DNA of 64,000 bases. It comes from Sphingobium algorifonticola. GTDB taxonomy: Bacteria; Pseudomonadota; Alphaproteobacteria; Sphingomonadales; Sphingomonadaceae. Where the stretch lies: contig NZ_RZUL01000001.1 of assembly GCF_004005485.1 (NCBI RefSeq), positions 1,018,128-1,082,127 on the forward strand, given 5' to 3'. Made by a program: the position numbers and the translations under genes. Shown piece after piece: positions 46,335-57,629 of the stretch (positions are counted from its first letter, which is position 1; each line of letters begins with the position of its first letter). The notes below the pieces were generated by a model. That model was not told where the DNA came from, ran no database searches, and saw only the letters and a program-made list of their open reading frames with translations.

Positions 46335-46683
46335 GGCGATCTTTCTTGGCGAATGGTCGGCAGCATAACCGACCACCGGTGAGAAGTGTTCCACCCGCGA
46401 CGAACGGAACAGGATTGTGGAGCCTTCGCCATCTGACACGGCGCCTCCGATAGTTCGCAATCGGCACCGCAAGGCCGGTCAAGCCCCCGCCAGCCGTTGA
46501 CTCCCGCCCCCCATGCGCTATGGCGCAGGCGCATCGGGATTCACCCGCTTTGACCGCCGGTTGACGCTAGGGTGCGACCAGGGCCGGGGGCGCCCTTCGC
46601 ATGACGCTCCGCCGGTCCGGCCGTGCCTGTCCGCATCCTCTCATCCGCGCGGCCAACTGCCTTTGCGACGGAGACGCACATTT

Positions 46684-49356
<2,673 letters not shown>

Positions 49357-49380
49357 CCCACTGACCTAGGCGGATAAGGA

Positions 49381-49414
49381 AAAGGCCCCCGTTCCGATGG
49401 AGCGGGGGCCTTTT
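49381..49414 (+). terminator. Intrinsic terminator after acnA
   Basis: GC-rich stem AAAGGCCCCCG (49381-49391)/CGGGGGCCTTT (49403-49413) with an 11-base loop, then T at 49414. Confidence 0.85.
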
Positions 49415-49523
49415 GCATCGGTCCAGAGACATATCATGGCGGTTCACCGTAAAGCCTTTGTGGTTGCAGACGATTTCTAGCAGAAACCAATCATCATCAG
49501 ACTGATTTTGTGGGAGAATGCCC

Positions 49524-50168
49524 ATGAAGACGAAGATCATCCTGCTTGCTGCCATGCTCGGTCTTGTGTCGCCAGCCGTCGCACAATGGGAATTGAACCC
49601 GCTGGCCAATCCCTACACGCCGCCCCCCGGCGCGTTCATGCCACCCGCCAAACGCGAGATTACAGAATCGCATCTGCGGCGTTTTGCGCAATGTGTGGTG
49701 CGCGGACAACCCGCCCTGGCGAACGCGCTGCTGGCAGCGGAAGCGGATTCACCGCAAGAGACAGCGATGTTCCGCAAGATCGCCGCTTCCCGCAATCGCT
49801 GTCTGGGCAAGGGACGTCTTGCCATGAAAAACCGGGCGATGCGCGGGGCCCTTGCCGAACAGATGTATCTGCAGGCCTATCCCGATCCGGTACGCGCGCC
49901 TGCGCGACCCGACGCTCCGGTGCGGACCAGCCCGGACAGCACGAAAGCCTATCATGACTATGGCAACTGCGTCGTGACCCGCGATCCCGCGGCGGCTGAC
50001 GCGGTATTGCGTGCGAAGCCCGGCAGCGTCGAGGAAAAGCAAACCTATCAGCAAACCGCTGCGGCGCTGTCATCCTGTCTGAGCGGTGATGATGCGGCGC
50101 TGCGTATCGATCGGCTGACAATGCGCGGCTATCTGGCGGAGGCCCTGTATCGCCATAGGCGGGGCTGA
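49524..50168 (+). CDS. Secreted protein with an internal duplication, unknown function
   Basis: A 214-residue protein with signal peptide MKTKIILLAAMLGLVSPAVA. The rest is two repeats of about 60 residues: FAQCVVRGQPALANALLAAE ... NRCLGKGRLAMKNRAMRGAL and YGNCVVTRDPAAADAVLRAK ... SSCLSGDDAALRIDRLTMRG. Each has a Cys near its start and one about 35 residues later, probably forming a disulfide. GGGAG 7 bases upstream favours the ATG at 49524 over 49518. No named family recognised. Confidence 0.75.
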   Translation: MKTKIILLAAMLGLVSPAVAQWELNPLANPYTPPPGAFMPPAKREITESHLRRFAQCVVRGQPALANALLAAEADSPQETAMFRKIAASRNRCLGKGRLAMKNRAMRGALAEQMYLQAYPDPVRAPARPDAPVRTSPDSTKAYHDYGNCVVTRDPAAADAVLRAKPGSVEEKQTYQQTAAALSSCLSGDDAALRIDRLTMRGYLAEALYRHRRG

Positions 50169-50373
50169 CGGCATCGTCGATCGTCGCCCGCACGGATCAT
50201 GGGCCGTTGCCTTGGGCGAACGGGTCGGACGATAGTCGGGCGCACCCATCAACACTATATCCAGGGGCGGCTGAAGCGGCAGTCATAATGGGGAAACCCA
50301 TTTTCCCTTCCGTGCGGCGCGCAGCTTGCTATGGGTTCCACGAACAGCCCCTTTCGCTACGGGACTCAGCGCC

Positions 50374-51234
50374 TTGACATCTCTCGCTTATGTGAACGGT
50401 ATGGTCCTGCCCTTGGCGGAGGCGCAGGTTTCCGTGCTGGATCGCGGTTTCCTGTTTGCGGATGGCATCTACGAAGTCGCCGCTGTACTCGAAGGCAGGC
50501 TCGTGGACAGCGCCGCGCATCTTGCCCGGCTGGAGCGGTCCTGTAACGAGATCGGTCTGTCGTTGCCGCTGCCACTGGACGCGATCGAGGCAGTACAGCG
50601 CGACCTGGTGGCGCGCAATGCGCTGGCGGAGGGCCTTGTGTATCTGCAAGTCACCCGTGGTGCCGACACCGGGCGCGACTTTCTTTCGTCGCCTGGCCTC
50701 GGCCCCACGCTGGTGCTGTTCACCACCGCCAAGCGCATCGTGGCATCGCCTGCGGCCCGGCTGGGCATCAGCATCGCCACGGTTCCCGACCTGCGCTGGG
50801 CACGGCGCGATATCAAGAGTGTCGCGCTGCTCGCGCAGGTGCTGGCCAAGCGGGAATCGCAGGCAGCGGGATGCGACGATGCCTGGATGGTCGATAGCGA
50901 AGGCTATGTCACCGAAGGCGCTTCGGCGACGGCGTTCATCCTCACGAAGGACAATGTCCTGGTCACGCGGCCCAATTCGCAAGCCGTTCTGCCCGGCTGC
51001 ACCGGAGCCGCGGTAGCGGCGCTGGCGGTTGAGACCGGCGCTACGATAGAACGGCGCGCGTTCACGGTCGCGGAACTGCTGGCCGCGCGAGAAGCGTTCC
51101 ACACCAGTGCCTCGACCTTCGTCATGCCCGTGGTGCGCGTCGACGGGCAGATCATCGGTGACGGTACGCCCGGCCCGGTCGCCACGCGGCTGCGCGAACT
51201 TTACGTGGATTTCGCGCGCAAAACGGCGGTTTGA
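50374..51234 (+). CDS. dat: D-amino acid aminotransferase
   Basis: About 286 residues, PLP fold-type IV. The start LAYVNGMVLPLAEAQVSVLD and the RGFLFADGIYE segment are typical. The catalytic Lys is in RDIKSVALLAQVLAKRESQA near residue 148, and EGASATAFIL near 185 is the phosphate-binding region. It makes D-alanine/D-glutamate for peptidoglycan; branched-chain or aminodeoxychorismate relatives are alternatives. I start at the TTG at 50374 (GGGA about 9 bases upstream); an in-frame ATG at 50326 lacks a ribosome site. Confidence 0.85.
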   Translation: MTSLAYVNGMVLPLAEAQVSVLDRGFLFADGIYEVAAVLEGRLVDSAAHLARLERSCNEIGLSLPLPLDAIEAVQRDLVARNALAEGLVYLQVTRGADTGRDFLSSPGLGPTLVLFTTAKRIVASPAARLGISIATVPDLRWARRDIKSVALLAQVLAKRESQAAGCDDAWMVDSEGYVTEGASATAFILTKDNVLVTRPNSQAVLPGCTGAAVAALAVETGATIERRAFTVAELLAAREAFHTSASTFVMPVVRVDGQIIGDGTPGPVATRLRELYVDFARKTAV

Positions 51235-51986
51235 GCACTACGATGGGTTTCGTACCGTCCCGCTACGCTCTCGACCCGGACCCATCGGTCCGGCGCCGTC
51301 GTGCCGTGGCCCTTCTGCTGACGGTGCTGGTGCACGCGCTGCTGCTGGTCCTGCTGATGCGGATCGGCCCGGCCGTACCGGTGCGCAAGATGATTGAAAG
51401 CCTGCCGGTCACGTTCGACCTCGCGCCCAAGCCGGAGGCGGAAACGGTGGAGAAACGCAGCGAGGACAGCGCGGGCAAGATCACGCCAAAGCCACCTGCT
51501 CCGCCCGTTGCCATCACACCCGCGAAGACGCCGCCGGTTGCCGATGCGCCTTTGCCATTCATCGTGATGAGCAAAAATGATCTGGCGGCGGCGGACATCG
51601 CCGGGATGCGCCGGTCTGGCGGTTCACAGGATGCAGGCGGTGGCAGCGACAGTCGCGCGGCTTATGGACCGGGGCAGGGGCCGGGCGGCGCGCAACTCTA
51701 CGAAGCCGACTGGTATCGCAAGCCGACCAATGCAGAACTGTCGACCTATCTGCCGTCGGATGCGCCGCGGGTCGGCTGGGGGCTGGTCGCCTGCAAGACA
51801 GTCGAGAATTACCATGTCGAAAACTGCCAGACGATAGGCGAATCGCCGCTTGGTTCGGGCTTTGCGCGCGCCGTGCGGCAGGCGGCCTGGCAGTTCCTCG
51901 TGAAGCCCCCGCGCATCGGCGGAAAGGCGCAGATCGGGGCGTGGGTGCGCATCCGCATCGATTATGTGCAGGGCGTCGCGCAATAG
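51231..51986 (+). CDS. TonB-like energy-transducer protein
   Basis: A 251-residue protein: one N-terminal transmembrane segment (about residues 25-46, AVALLLTVLVHALLLVLLMR), a Pro/Lys-rich linker (KPPAPPVAITPAKTPPVA), and a C-terminal domain with weak TonB-C character (FARAVRQAAWQFLVKPPRIG). It may energise an outer-membrane receptor or play a structural role. The TTG at 51231 overlaps the dat stop; the ATG at 51243 is the alternative. Confidence 0.7.
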   Translation: MSTTMGFVPSRYALDPDPSVRRRRAVALLLTVLVHALLLVLLMRIGPAVPVRKMIESLPVTFDLAPKPEAETVEKRSEDSAGKITPKPPAPPVAITPAKTPPVADAPLPFIVMSKNDLAAADIAGMRRSGGSQDAGGGSDSRAAYGPGQGPGGAQLYEADWYRKPTNAELSTYLPSDAPRVGWGLVACKTVENYHVENCQTIGESPLGSGFARAVRQAAWQFLVKPPRIGGKAQIGAWVRIRIDYVQGVAQ

Positions 51987-51999
51987 CGACGGGCGACGC

Positions 52000-52218
52000 T
52001 CAGGCCGCGGCGACGCCGTCCGCCTCCACGATATCCCCCGCCCGCAATGTCCCCCGCACGCGCACATGCTTCTCGACCAGATCGACCGGGACGCGATGGA
52101 GGATCAGGCGCCAGATGCCACCTTGGTCGCGATGCAGCAGGAATCCGCCGGCATCGCGCACGAGGCGCCCGGTTTCGTTGACCGGCATGCCATCAGGCTC
52201 TGCGTCGGTACCGGTCAA
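52000..52218 (-). CDS. DUF5818-like small protein
   Basis: A 72-residue protein of an OB-like beta pattern (GRLVRDAGGFLLHRDQGGIW, RVRGTLRAGDIVEADGVAA) similar to the DUF5818 family of sphingomonads. The start overlaps the ald stop by 4 bp, so it is probably co-transcribed with ald; function unknown. Confidence 0.55.
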   Translation of the reverse strand: MTGTDAEPDGMPVNETGRLVRDAGGFLLHRDQGGIWRLILHRVPVDLVEKHVRVRGTLRAGDIVEADGVAAA

Positions 52219-53333
52219 CTCGCAACGGCCTGTTCCGCGGGCGTGTAGGGCAGGCCGAGATCCTGCGCCACCGCTTCATAGGTCACCTGTCCGTTCCACA
52301 CGTTCAGTCCCGCCAGAAGATGCCGGTCCGCGGAAAGTGCGGCTTTCCAGCCCAGATCGGCGATGCGCAGCGCATGCGGCAATGTCACGTTGTTGAGCGC
52401 ATAAGTGCTGGTGCGCGCGACCGCGCCCGGCATGTTGGCGACGCAATAATGCACGATTCCGTCCACGATATAGGTCGGTTCGGCATGGGTGGTGGCGTGG
52501 CTGGTCTCGAAACAGCCCCCCTGGTCGATCGCGACATCGACCAGCACTGCGCCGGGCTTCATGGACTTCAGCATGTCGGCGGTAACAAGCTTGGGCGCCG
52601 CCGCACCGGGTATCAGCACCGCGCCGATCACAAGATCCGCCTCGGCCACGCATTCGGCCAGGTTCGCGCGATTGGAAAAGCGCGTCTTGGCGCGCGCCTC
52701 GAAATACATGCCCAGCTTTTCGAGCACTTCCGGGCTGCGATCGAGGATGGTGACATCGGCACCCAGCCCGGCCGCCATCTGTGCGGCGTTGAACCCGACG
52801 ACCCCGCCGCCGATGACCGCGACCTTGGCGGGGAGCACACCTGGCACCCCGCCCAGCAGCACGCCACGCCCGCCATGCGCCTTTTCCAGCGCCGTCGCGC
52901 CCGCCTGGATCGCCATCCGGCCAGCGACCTGGCTCATAGGCTTCAGCAGCGGCAGGCCGCCGCTGGCGTCCGTCACGGTTTCATAGGCGATGCAGACGGC
53001 GCCGCTGCGTACGAGATCACGCGTCTGGTCGGGATCGGGCGCGAGGTGCAGATAAGTGTAGAGAATCTGCCCGGCACGCAGCATCGCGCGCTCGTCCGGC
53101 TGCGGTTCCTTGACCTTCACGATCATCTCCGCCCGCGCGAACACCTCCGCTGCCGTCGTGATGATGTGCGCGCCTGCCTTTTCATAGGCGGCATCGCGCG
53201 CGCCGATGCCCGTGCCCGCGCCGGTTTCGACCAGTACCACATGGCCGTGCGCGGTCAGTTCATGCACGCTTTCCGGCGTCAGGCCGACGCGATATTCGTG
53301 ATTCTTGATTTCCTTGACGGTGCCGACGATCAT
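52215..53333 (-). CDS. ald: Alanine dehydrogenase
   Basis: A 372-residue NAD enzyme interconverting alanine and pyruvate plus ammonia. N-terminal [20 protein letters not shown], the Rossmann loop [20 protein letters not shown] near 170 and the segment [20 protein letters not shown] near 263 are diagnostic. I start at the ATG at 53333 because GGAG stands just upstream. An AT-rich palindrome sits 46 bp upstream of the start. Confidence 0.95.
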   Translation of the reverse strand: MIVGTVKEIKNHEYRVGLTPESVHELTAHGHVVLVETGAGTGIGARDAAYEKAGAHIITTAAEVFARAEMIVKVKEPQPDERAMLRAGQILYTYLHLAPDPDQTRDLVRSGAVCIAYETVTDASGGLPLLKPMSQVAGRMAIQAGATALEKAHGGRGVLLGGVPGVLPAKVAVIGGGVVGFNAAQMAAGLGADVTILDRSPEVLEKLGMYFEARAKTRFSNRANLAECVAEADLVIGAVLIPGAAAPKLVTADMLKSMKPGAVLVDVAIDQGGCFETSHATTHAEPTYIVDGIVHYCVANMPGAVARTSTYALNNVTLPHALRIADLGWKAALSADRHLLAGLNVWNGQVTYEAVAQDLGLPYTPAEQAVAS

Positions 53334-53378
53334 CACACTCTCCAACCTGCGGCCAGCACATCACATCAGCCAAACCGC

Positions 53379-53408
53379 AATTATATTACCAGAAATGATA
53401 ATATAATT
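53379..53408. promoter_or_regulatory. Candidate operator upstream of ald
   Basis: Perfect inverted repeat: AATTATATTA (53379-53388), a 10-base spacer, TAATATAATT (53399-53408). It lies 46 bp before the ald start, in a strongly AT-rich island inside high-GC DNA. Alanine dehydrogenase genes are often controlled by Lrp/AsnC-type regulators such as AldR, which fits; the regulator itself is not in this window. Confidence 0.55.
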
Positions 53409-53487
53409 CCGCAAAATTGAAAAGCATGAATCCACGATTGGTCGTCGGCTTCGGCGTCTGGCATGCGCCTGCGCCCCGGCGCGACGA

Positions 53488-54393
53488 TCAGGGTCGGCTG
53501 CGGATCGGCACCGGCACATTGCACACATCGACCCCACCGGCAGGGCGAATGTAGAAGTCATCGCTCCGGTTGGCGCGGACATGGGCATAGTCCGCGAAAC
53601 TCTTCGACGTCGTGTCCATCATGTCGAACCGGGGCCGGGCGCTTTCCGGCATGTCGCTCGCCAGGCGAACCGACAGGATCGGTGTTGGCGCCTGTTCCGG
53701 CCCGTACATGCCGATTTCGGCGGTGCCGCGGGGCAGGCTGGACAGATGGGCGATCCCGTCGATGACGCGACCGACGAGGGCGATGTTGCGGTCTAGCTGG
53801 CGCGGACCATGCCCGATCACGGCATATAGTTCCGCGCCGGTGCCCGCATCGGGCGGTTCGTTGCGCCCGACGCCGACCGCCGCGTAGCAATGCGTCATCC
53901 AGACCTGGTCATGGTCGGTCGCCACCGGCCAGCCGTCGATAAACCCGGTCAGATGAGTATAGCTGTCGCGTGACGGCAGCTCCGTCATCTTCAGCTCATC
54001 GGAGTAAGGAATGCTGTAATCCTGCGGCAACGGCGTTTTCATGCCAGCAGGATGCGGCTTCTTCTCGCTGCGATCGCCCCATTGCGCAACATAATTGTCC
54101 TGGATGCGATAGACGCTGGTGCCGTCCCAGAAATGCGCCTTCGCAAGCACGCGCATGTTGCCGACATGGCCCTGCGAAAAACGCGGGGCGAGTTGAATGA
54201 CGACACGACGATTGCCCTCCAGCGTCATCACCAGCAGATCGTCCGGCGCGATGGCTTGCCACGCGCTGTCCGGTGCCGCGGCGATCACGCCATTGGGGGT
54301 CGGTGCCGATCCGGGCGGCGGCACCTGCGCCACCGATAGCGTAACAGGCACAAGCGCGGCCAGCGCGGCGATCTTCAAGCAGATAGGATGCAT
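53488..54393 (-). CDS. Cyclophilin-type peptidyl-prolyl isomerase-like protein
   Basis: About 301 residues with a signal peptide (MHPICLKIAALAALVPVTLS). A cyclophilin-like core is seen: VMTLEGNRRVVIQLAPRFSQ, then GHVGNMRVLAKAHFWDGTSV, YRIQDNYVAQWGD, and AELYAVIGHGPRQLDRNIAL. It acts in the periplasm on protein folding. The start at 54393 gives a signal peptide; the frame is open to 54459. Confidence 0.8.
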   Translation of the reverse strand: MHPICLKIAALAALVPVTLSVAQVPPPGSAPTPNGVIAAAPDSAWQAIAPDDLLVMTLEGNRRVVIQLAPRFSQGHVGNMRVLAKAHFWDGTSVYRIQDNYVAQWGDRSEKKPHPAGMKTPLPQDYSIPYSDELKMTELPSRDSYTHLTGFIDGWPVATDHDQVWMTHCYAAVGVGRNEPPDAGTGAELYAVIGHGPRQLDRNIALVGRVIDGIAHLSSLPRGTAEIGMYGPEQAPTPILSVRLASDMPESARPRFDMMDTTSKSFADYAHVRANRSDDFYIRPAGGVDVCNVPVPIRSRP

Positions 54394-54487
54394 TGCGACA
54401 ATCAACGCGAAAGCGCCGCCAAAGTAAAGCCGCGGCACTTGCCTATATGGTCCGCGCACGATAGGGAGCCGCCTTCCAGCGTAATGC

Positions 54488-54578
54488 GGAGCGGTGGCCG
54501 AGTGGTCGAAGGCGCTCGCCTGGAAAGTGAGTATACGTCAAAAGCGTATCGAGGGTTCGAATCCCTCCCGCTCCGCCA
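54488..54578 (+). tRNA. tRNA-Ser (anticodon GGA)
   Basis: Acceptor stem GGAGCGG (54488-54494)/CCGCTCC, discriminator G, then CCA at 54576-54578. The D arm GCC...GGC, the anticodon stem CTCGC/GTGAG with loop CTGGAAA (anticodon GGA), a long variable arm and the T arm GAGGGTTCGAATCCCTC are all visible. The length of 91 with a long variable arm is typical of tRNA-Ser. It marks the border between core and mosaic DNA. Confidence 0.95.
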
Positions 54579-55009
54579 AGCAGTCCCCCCTTTCGGCCGA
54601 GGCCCTGCTTTACACCCCGAAAGTCGCGCACAACTGCGCCGGACTGTGGCCCGGACGGTAGCGTGGAGAGCGTCAGTCTTCGAAAGAGTCAGCAGATTTC
54701 GGCCGTTCTCTCTGCGGAAAACGCCGCAGTACGGTTTGAACGCTAATTCCCAGTTCGGGCAAGAAACTGGGATTTCCACAACCAACAAAAAATGCAAAGC
54801 CAGCGCACAAATTGCGCAGATCAGGGGTTTTCAGGCAGTGGATCGCCGGATCGCACCGAAACGAACTGGGAATTATGTTTGTCGAGAACAGGGAACTTCC
54901 CCACTCTCAACTGGGAATACAAACCGGGTTTGATGGGAAAATGATGGACGTTCGCCGGACGTAGACTTTTCCGCGATACAGTCCGGTCAACGGCGAGGGA
55001 GCTCGACAT
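54579..55009. other. Intergenic stretch after tRNA-Ser, no gene seen
   Basis: About 430 bases with no convincing coding frame. It contains several copies of AACTGGGA, two of them facing each other around 54748-54775, which may be inverted-repeat remains of a lost element. Confidence 0.4.
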
Positions 55010-55450
55010 ATGCCTATCATACCTCAGGGGTCGCCATTTTACTCTTTTGATCGCGAGAGCGTGGGTTGGCTTCTGAGGCAGTCGGAAGCCGGAAAGCCGC
55101 TGACCCGCGAAGACGTCACGCGGGTTCTGAAAGCTGACTCCGCGAGCGCATCCGAGCCAGAAATGGTCGCGATCATACTTGACGCCCTTGCAGGTCGGCT
55201 CGACCGGAAGGCCGGACGTCCACCATCAGTCGACATCAATGATCCAAGATTTTTGATTGCAGAAGTTCTGCTGGAGGACCGCGCGAGGGAGATTGCACAG
55301 GAGCGCGCGGCCAATAAAACCGGAGAGCGTGGTCGCATGGAACCCAGGCTGGAGGCTGCAATCGAGATTGGGACCTTGCTGGGCATCCAGCGGGGGAAGT
55401 CGCTGCTGAACATCATCGACCGTCGGCGCGCCGCCCGGAAATCCGCCTGA
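55010..55450 (+). CDS. Hypothetical protein, possibly phage- or island-related
   Basis: A 146-residue charged helical protein (LTREDVTRVLKADSASASEP, then RAREIAQERAANKTGERGRM). GGGAG about 9 bases upstream supports the ATG. No family recognised; the neighbourhood suggests a mobile-element origin. Confidence 0.55.
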   Translation: MPIIPQGSPFYSFDRESVGWLLRQSEAGKPLTREDVTRVLKADSASASEPEMVAIILDALAGRLDRKAGRPPSVDINDPRFLIAEVLLEDRAREIAQERAANKTGERGRMEPRLEAAIEIGTLLGIQRGKSLLNIIDRRRAARKSA

Positions 55451-55517
55451 ATTATTGAGCGAGCGCCCGTTCACCGCATCTGGGATCTGAGCGCCTCCAC
55501 TTCAGAAGGAGGCAGTC

Positions 55518-56174
55518 ATGATAGAAATGGGCATTAGGGGCGCACGGCAGCTGGAGGAGCGCGCCGTAGCGCTCCTCAAGCCCCACGCGCGCAACCCGCG
55601 TACGCACAGCAAGAAGCAGATTGGCCAGATCGAAGCGAGCATCCGCCGCTTCGGATTTGTGAACCCGGTCCTTGTCGATGAGAAGGACCGGATCATAGCC
55701 GGGCACGGCCGCGTCGAGGCGGCCAGGTCTCTGGGGTTGGCCAGCGTTCCGGTGATTCGCCTCGAAGGCATGAGCGAGGCCGAGAAGAAGGCCTATATCA
55801 TCGCCGACAACCGGCTTGCCGAACTGGCCGGATGGGACCGGGACCTGCTGACGCTTGAGCTCGGGTCCATCCTGGAGGACGTGCCGGACTTCGATCTCGA
55901 ACTGACGGGCTTTGACGGCGGCGAACTGGAAGCACTCCTGGCCGCTATCGGCAACGGGGTCGGATCGCCAGATTCGTCATCGACGCCGATCTCCGTCAGG
56001 CCAGCAGAGGTAATGAAGATGCTCAAAGGAAGATTACCCTCATCGCGCGCGATGCCATCCAGCATCGGCGTCTCGCGTTCCTCGAGAAAGCCTTTCCGTA
56101 TCAGCTGCGCTATGGCGCGGGTTGCGCGTTCGCTGGGGTCTGTGTCTTCCATCATCGACGCAGGGAGGGGATAA
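55518..56174 (+). pseudogene. Truncated ParB-like / DNA methyltransferase-type protein
   Basis: A good SD AAGGAGG stands before the ATG. Residues about 10-150 are a ParB-like nuclease domain (LLKPHARNPRTHSKKQIGQI, VNPVLVDEKDRIIAGHGRVE) as in the ParB-plus-methyltransferase proteins of phages and ICEs. After about residue 150 the reading frame runs antisense through a truncated DUF3489 gene, so the catalytic methyltransferase part is missing. The visible 218-residue ORF is a fusion of a fragment with unrelated DNA. Confidence 0.65.
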
Positions 56175-56242
56175 AGGCATCCATTGTCGCGGCGCGCGGC
56201 ATGGGCGAGCAAGAGCGACTGGGTATCAGTAAGCTGGGTCAT
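55970..56242 (-). pseudogene. DUF3489-type protein, 3'-truncated
   Basis: About 90 residues from the ATG at 56242 (MTQLTDTQSLLLAHAARRDN) match the start of DUF3489 proteins, which are common on phages and ICEs. The C-terminal part is lost at about 55970, where the ParB-like gene on the other strand is also lost, so both were cut by one deletion event. Confidence 0.55.
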
Positions 56243-56683
56243 GGGTCGATCCTCGGGTGGAAGCGGGCCCTGTTGCCGCTTCCACCGCCCACAGCCCCGA
56301 TGACCGCAGCGCATCTGGGGCAGGCGGGCTATCTCCCGCCGCGCGACTCAATACATGTGCTGTTCGCTCCGTTGTGCGGCGAAGTCGAATGCTTTGTGGT
56401 TGAGGGTGGACGACTATTGTGCTTGGTCCAGCGCTATGCTGCCGTAGTTACAACCTGCCTTGGACGCCCTCGGAAAATCCGGTGACCGAAGTTGATTCCC
56501 TCAAGCCAACTCTTCCGATGCTCTCCTCGATATCCATTCAGAAAATCTCGCAAGCGCCCTGTGCCTCTCCCACCCTGATCGACGGGCAATGTACTCGAGT
56601 ATCCGGGTGTCGGCCTAGGTTACTGTCACGCATCCCATATTAGCTGAATGGTGCAGTTAATCTGCATTCGCCCGGTCACCGGT
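56243..56683. other. Intergenic stretch with no clear gene
   Basis: About 440 bases between the DUF3489 start and the ankyrin gene. No frame has a recognisable protein or ribosome site. Confidence 0.35.
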
Positions 56684-57223
56684 TCATCCGTTAAGTACGC
56701 CGATCGGTGGCATAGCGCTGTCAAGCTGGAAGAGCATATCAGCATTGCCTTGGTCCATCGCAAGAGACCGGGCACTATTGCACCCGCTATCCATGGCGTG
56801 CGGATCAGCGCCCGCATGGAGTAGGAGTTCGACGATCACATAGTGACCAAAGAGCGCAGCATTCATGAGCGCCGTCTGGCCTGCATTGTTGCGGAGGTCC
56901 ACAGTTGCACCCTCTGCGAGCAAGTCCCTTGCCAGTTCAGCATACCCCTTGAAGGCAACACCCATGAGGGCACTGTTGCCTCGGGCCAAGTCGACGCTGT
57001 CAACATGGGCACCAGCGGATAACAGAGCACGGGTGGCGGCGCGGTGACCATGATAGCTCGCTAAGATCAGCGCCGTGAAACCTTTGGGATCTCGCGCCTC
57101 AATGTTAGCGCCAGCTCGCAATAATGGCTGCACCATGTCGTCCCGTCCTTCCCGCGCTGCATCAAATAACAGTTGCTGCAGGCGTTCTGGGGACGGCAGA
57201 GGATAGTGCTTTGGATCAATCAT
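56684..57223 (-). CDS. Ankyrin-repeat protein downstream of catalase
   Basis: A 179-residue protein of four or so ankyrin repeats (ANIEARDPKGFTALILASYH, ALLSAGAHVDSVDLARGNSA, LLAEGATVDLRNNAGQTALM). The start at 57223 overlaps the catalase stop by 8 bp, as in katB-ankB pairs of Pseudomonas, where the ankyrin protein supports catalase. The catalase itself is now a remnant, so this gene has probably lost its partner and promoter. Confidence 0.85.
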   Translation of the reverse strand: MIDPKHYPLPSPERLQQLLFDAAREGRDDMVQPLLRAGANIEARDPKGFTALILASYHGHRAATRALLSAGAHVDSVDLARGNSALMGVAFKGYAELARDLLAEGATVDLRNNAGQTALMNAALFGHYVIVELLLHAGADPHAMDSGCNSARSLAMDQGNADMLFQLDSAMPPIGVLNG

Positions 57224-57629
57224 GGGGGGCTGGTTCCGCATCGAGATCGACCGCCAGCTCGCGTGGCCAATAGCGCAGCATGCTACACGCTTCAAGGAAA
57301 GGTCCGACATCCTTAGAAGTGCCAAGAGGCAAGCAGCCATCGTCGAGATCCTCGGCGAGGCCAGCCTTTGTGAACAGGAGCTCGGCATCCGCACCCACGC
57401 CAATGAACTTGCAATGGGCAAAGGCGTCGCACACGAAATCCTTAGCTGGCGCGTCGACAGCCAGCAGCGCTGCGCCCTCAGCCGAAGGCAACACCGCTAC
57501 AGCGTCGAACAGGATTGAGGGTCCGCCATCAATCTTGTGCTTGGCGGCGACCGCCGTGCCATCTGAAAGCGTCACGCCGCCAATCTTTGGCGCAATCACT
57601 TCGAAGAACGCACCCATCTTGTTGAGGGC
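57216..57629 (-). pseudogene. katE: Large-subunit catalase (KatE-like), 3' remnant
   Basis: About 137 residues matching the flavodoxin-like C-terminal domain of KatE/HPII: GAFFEVIAPKIGGVTLSDGT, DGGPSILFDAVAVLPSAEGA and KDFVCDAFAHCKFIGVGADA. The heme-binding core is missing. The break is at 57629, the edge of the IS6-family element. Upstream frame extension to 57707 is IS sequence. Confidence 0.8.

Noticed and set aside
54388..54933. Plus-strand open frame across and beyond the tRNA-Ser
   Set aside because: It reads through the tRNA gene and into non-coding DNA; no start signal or known family.
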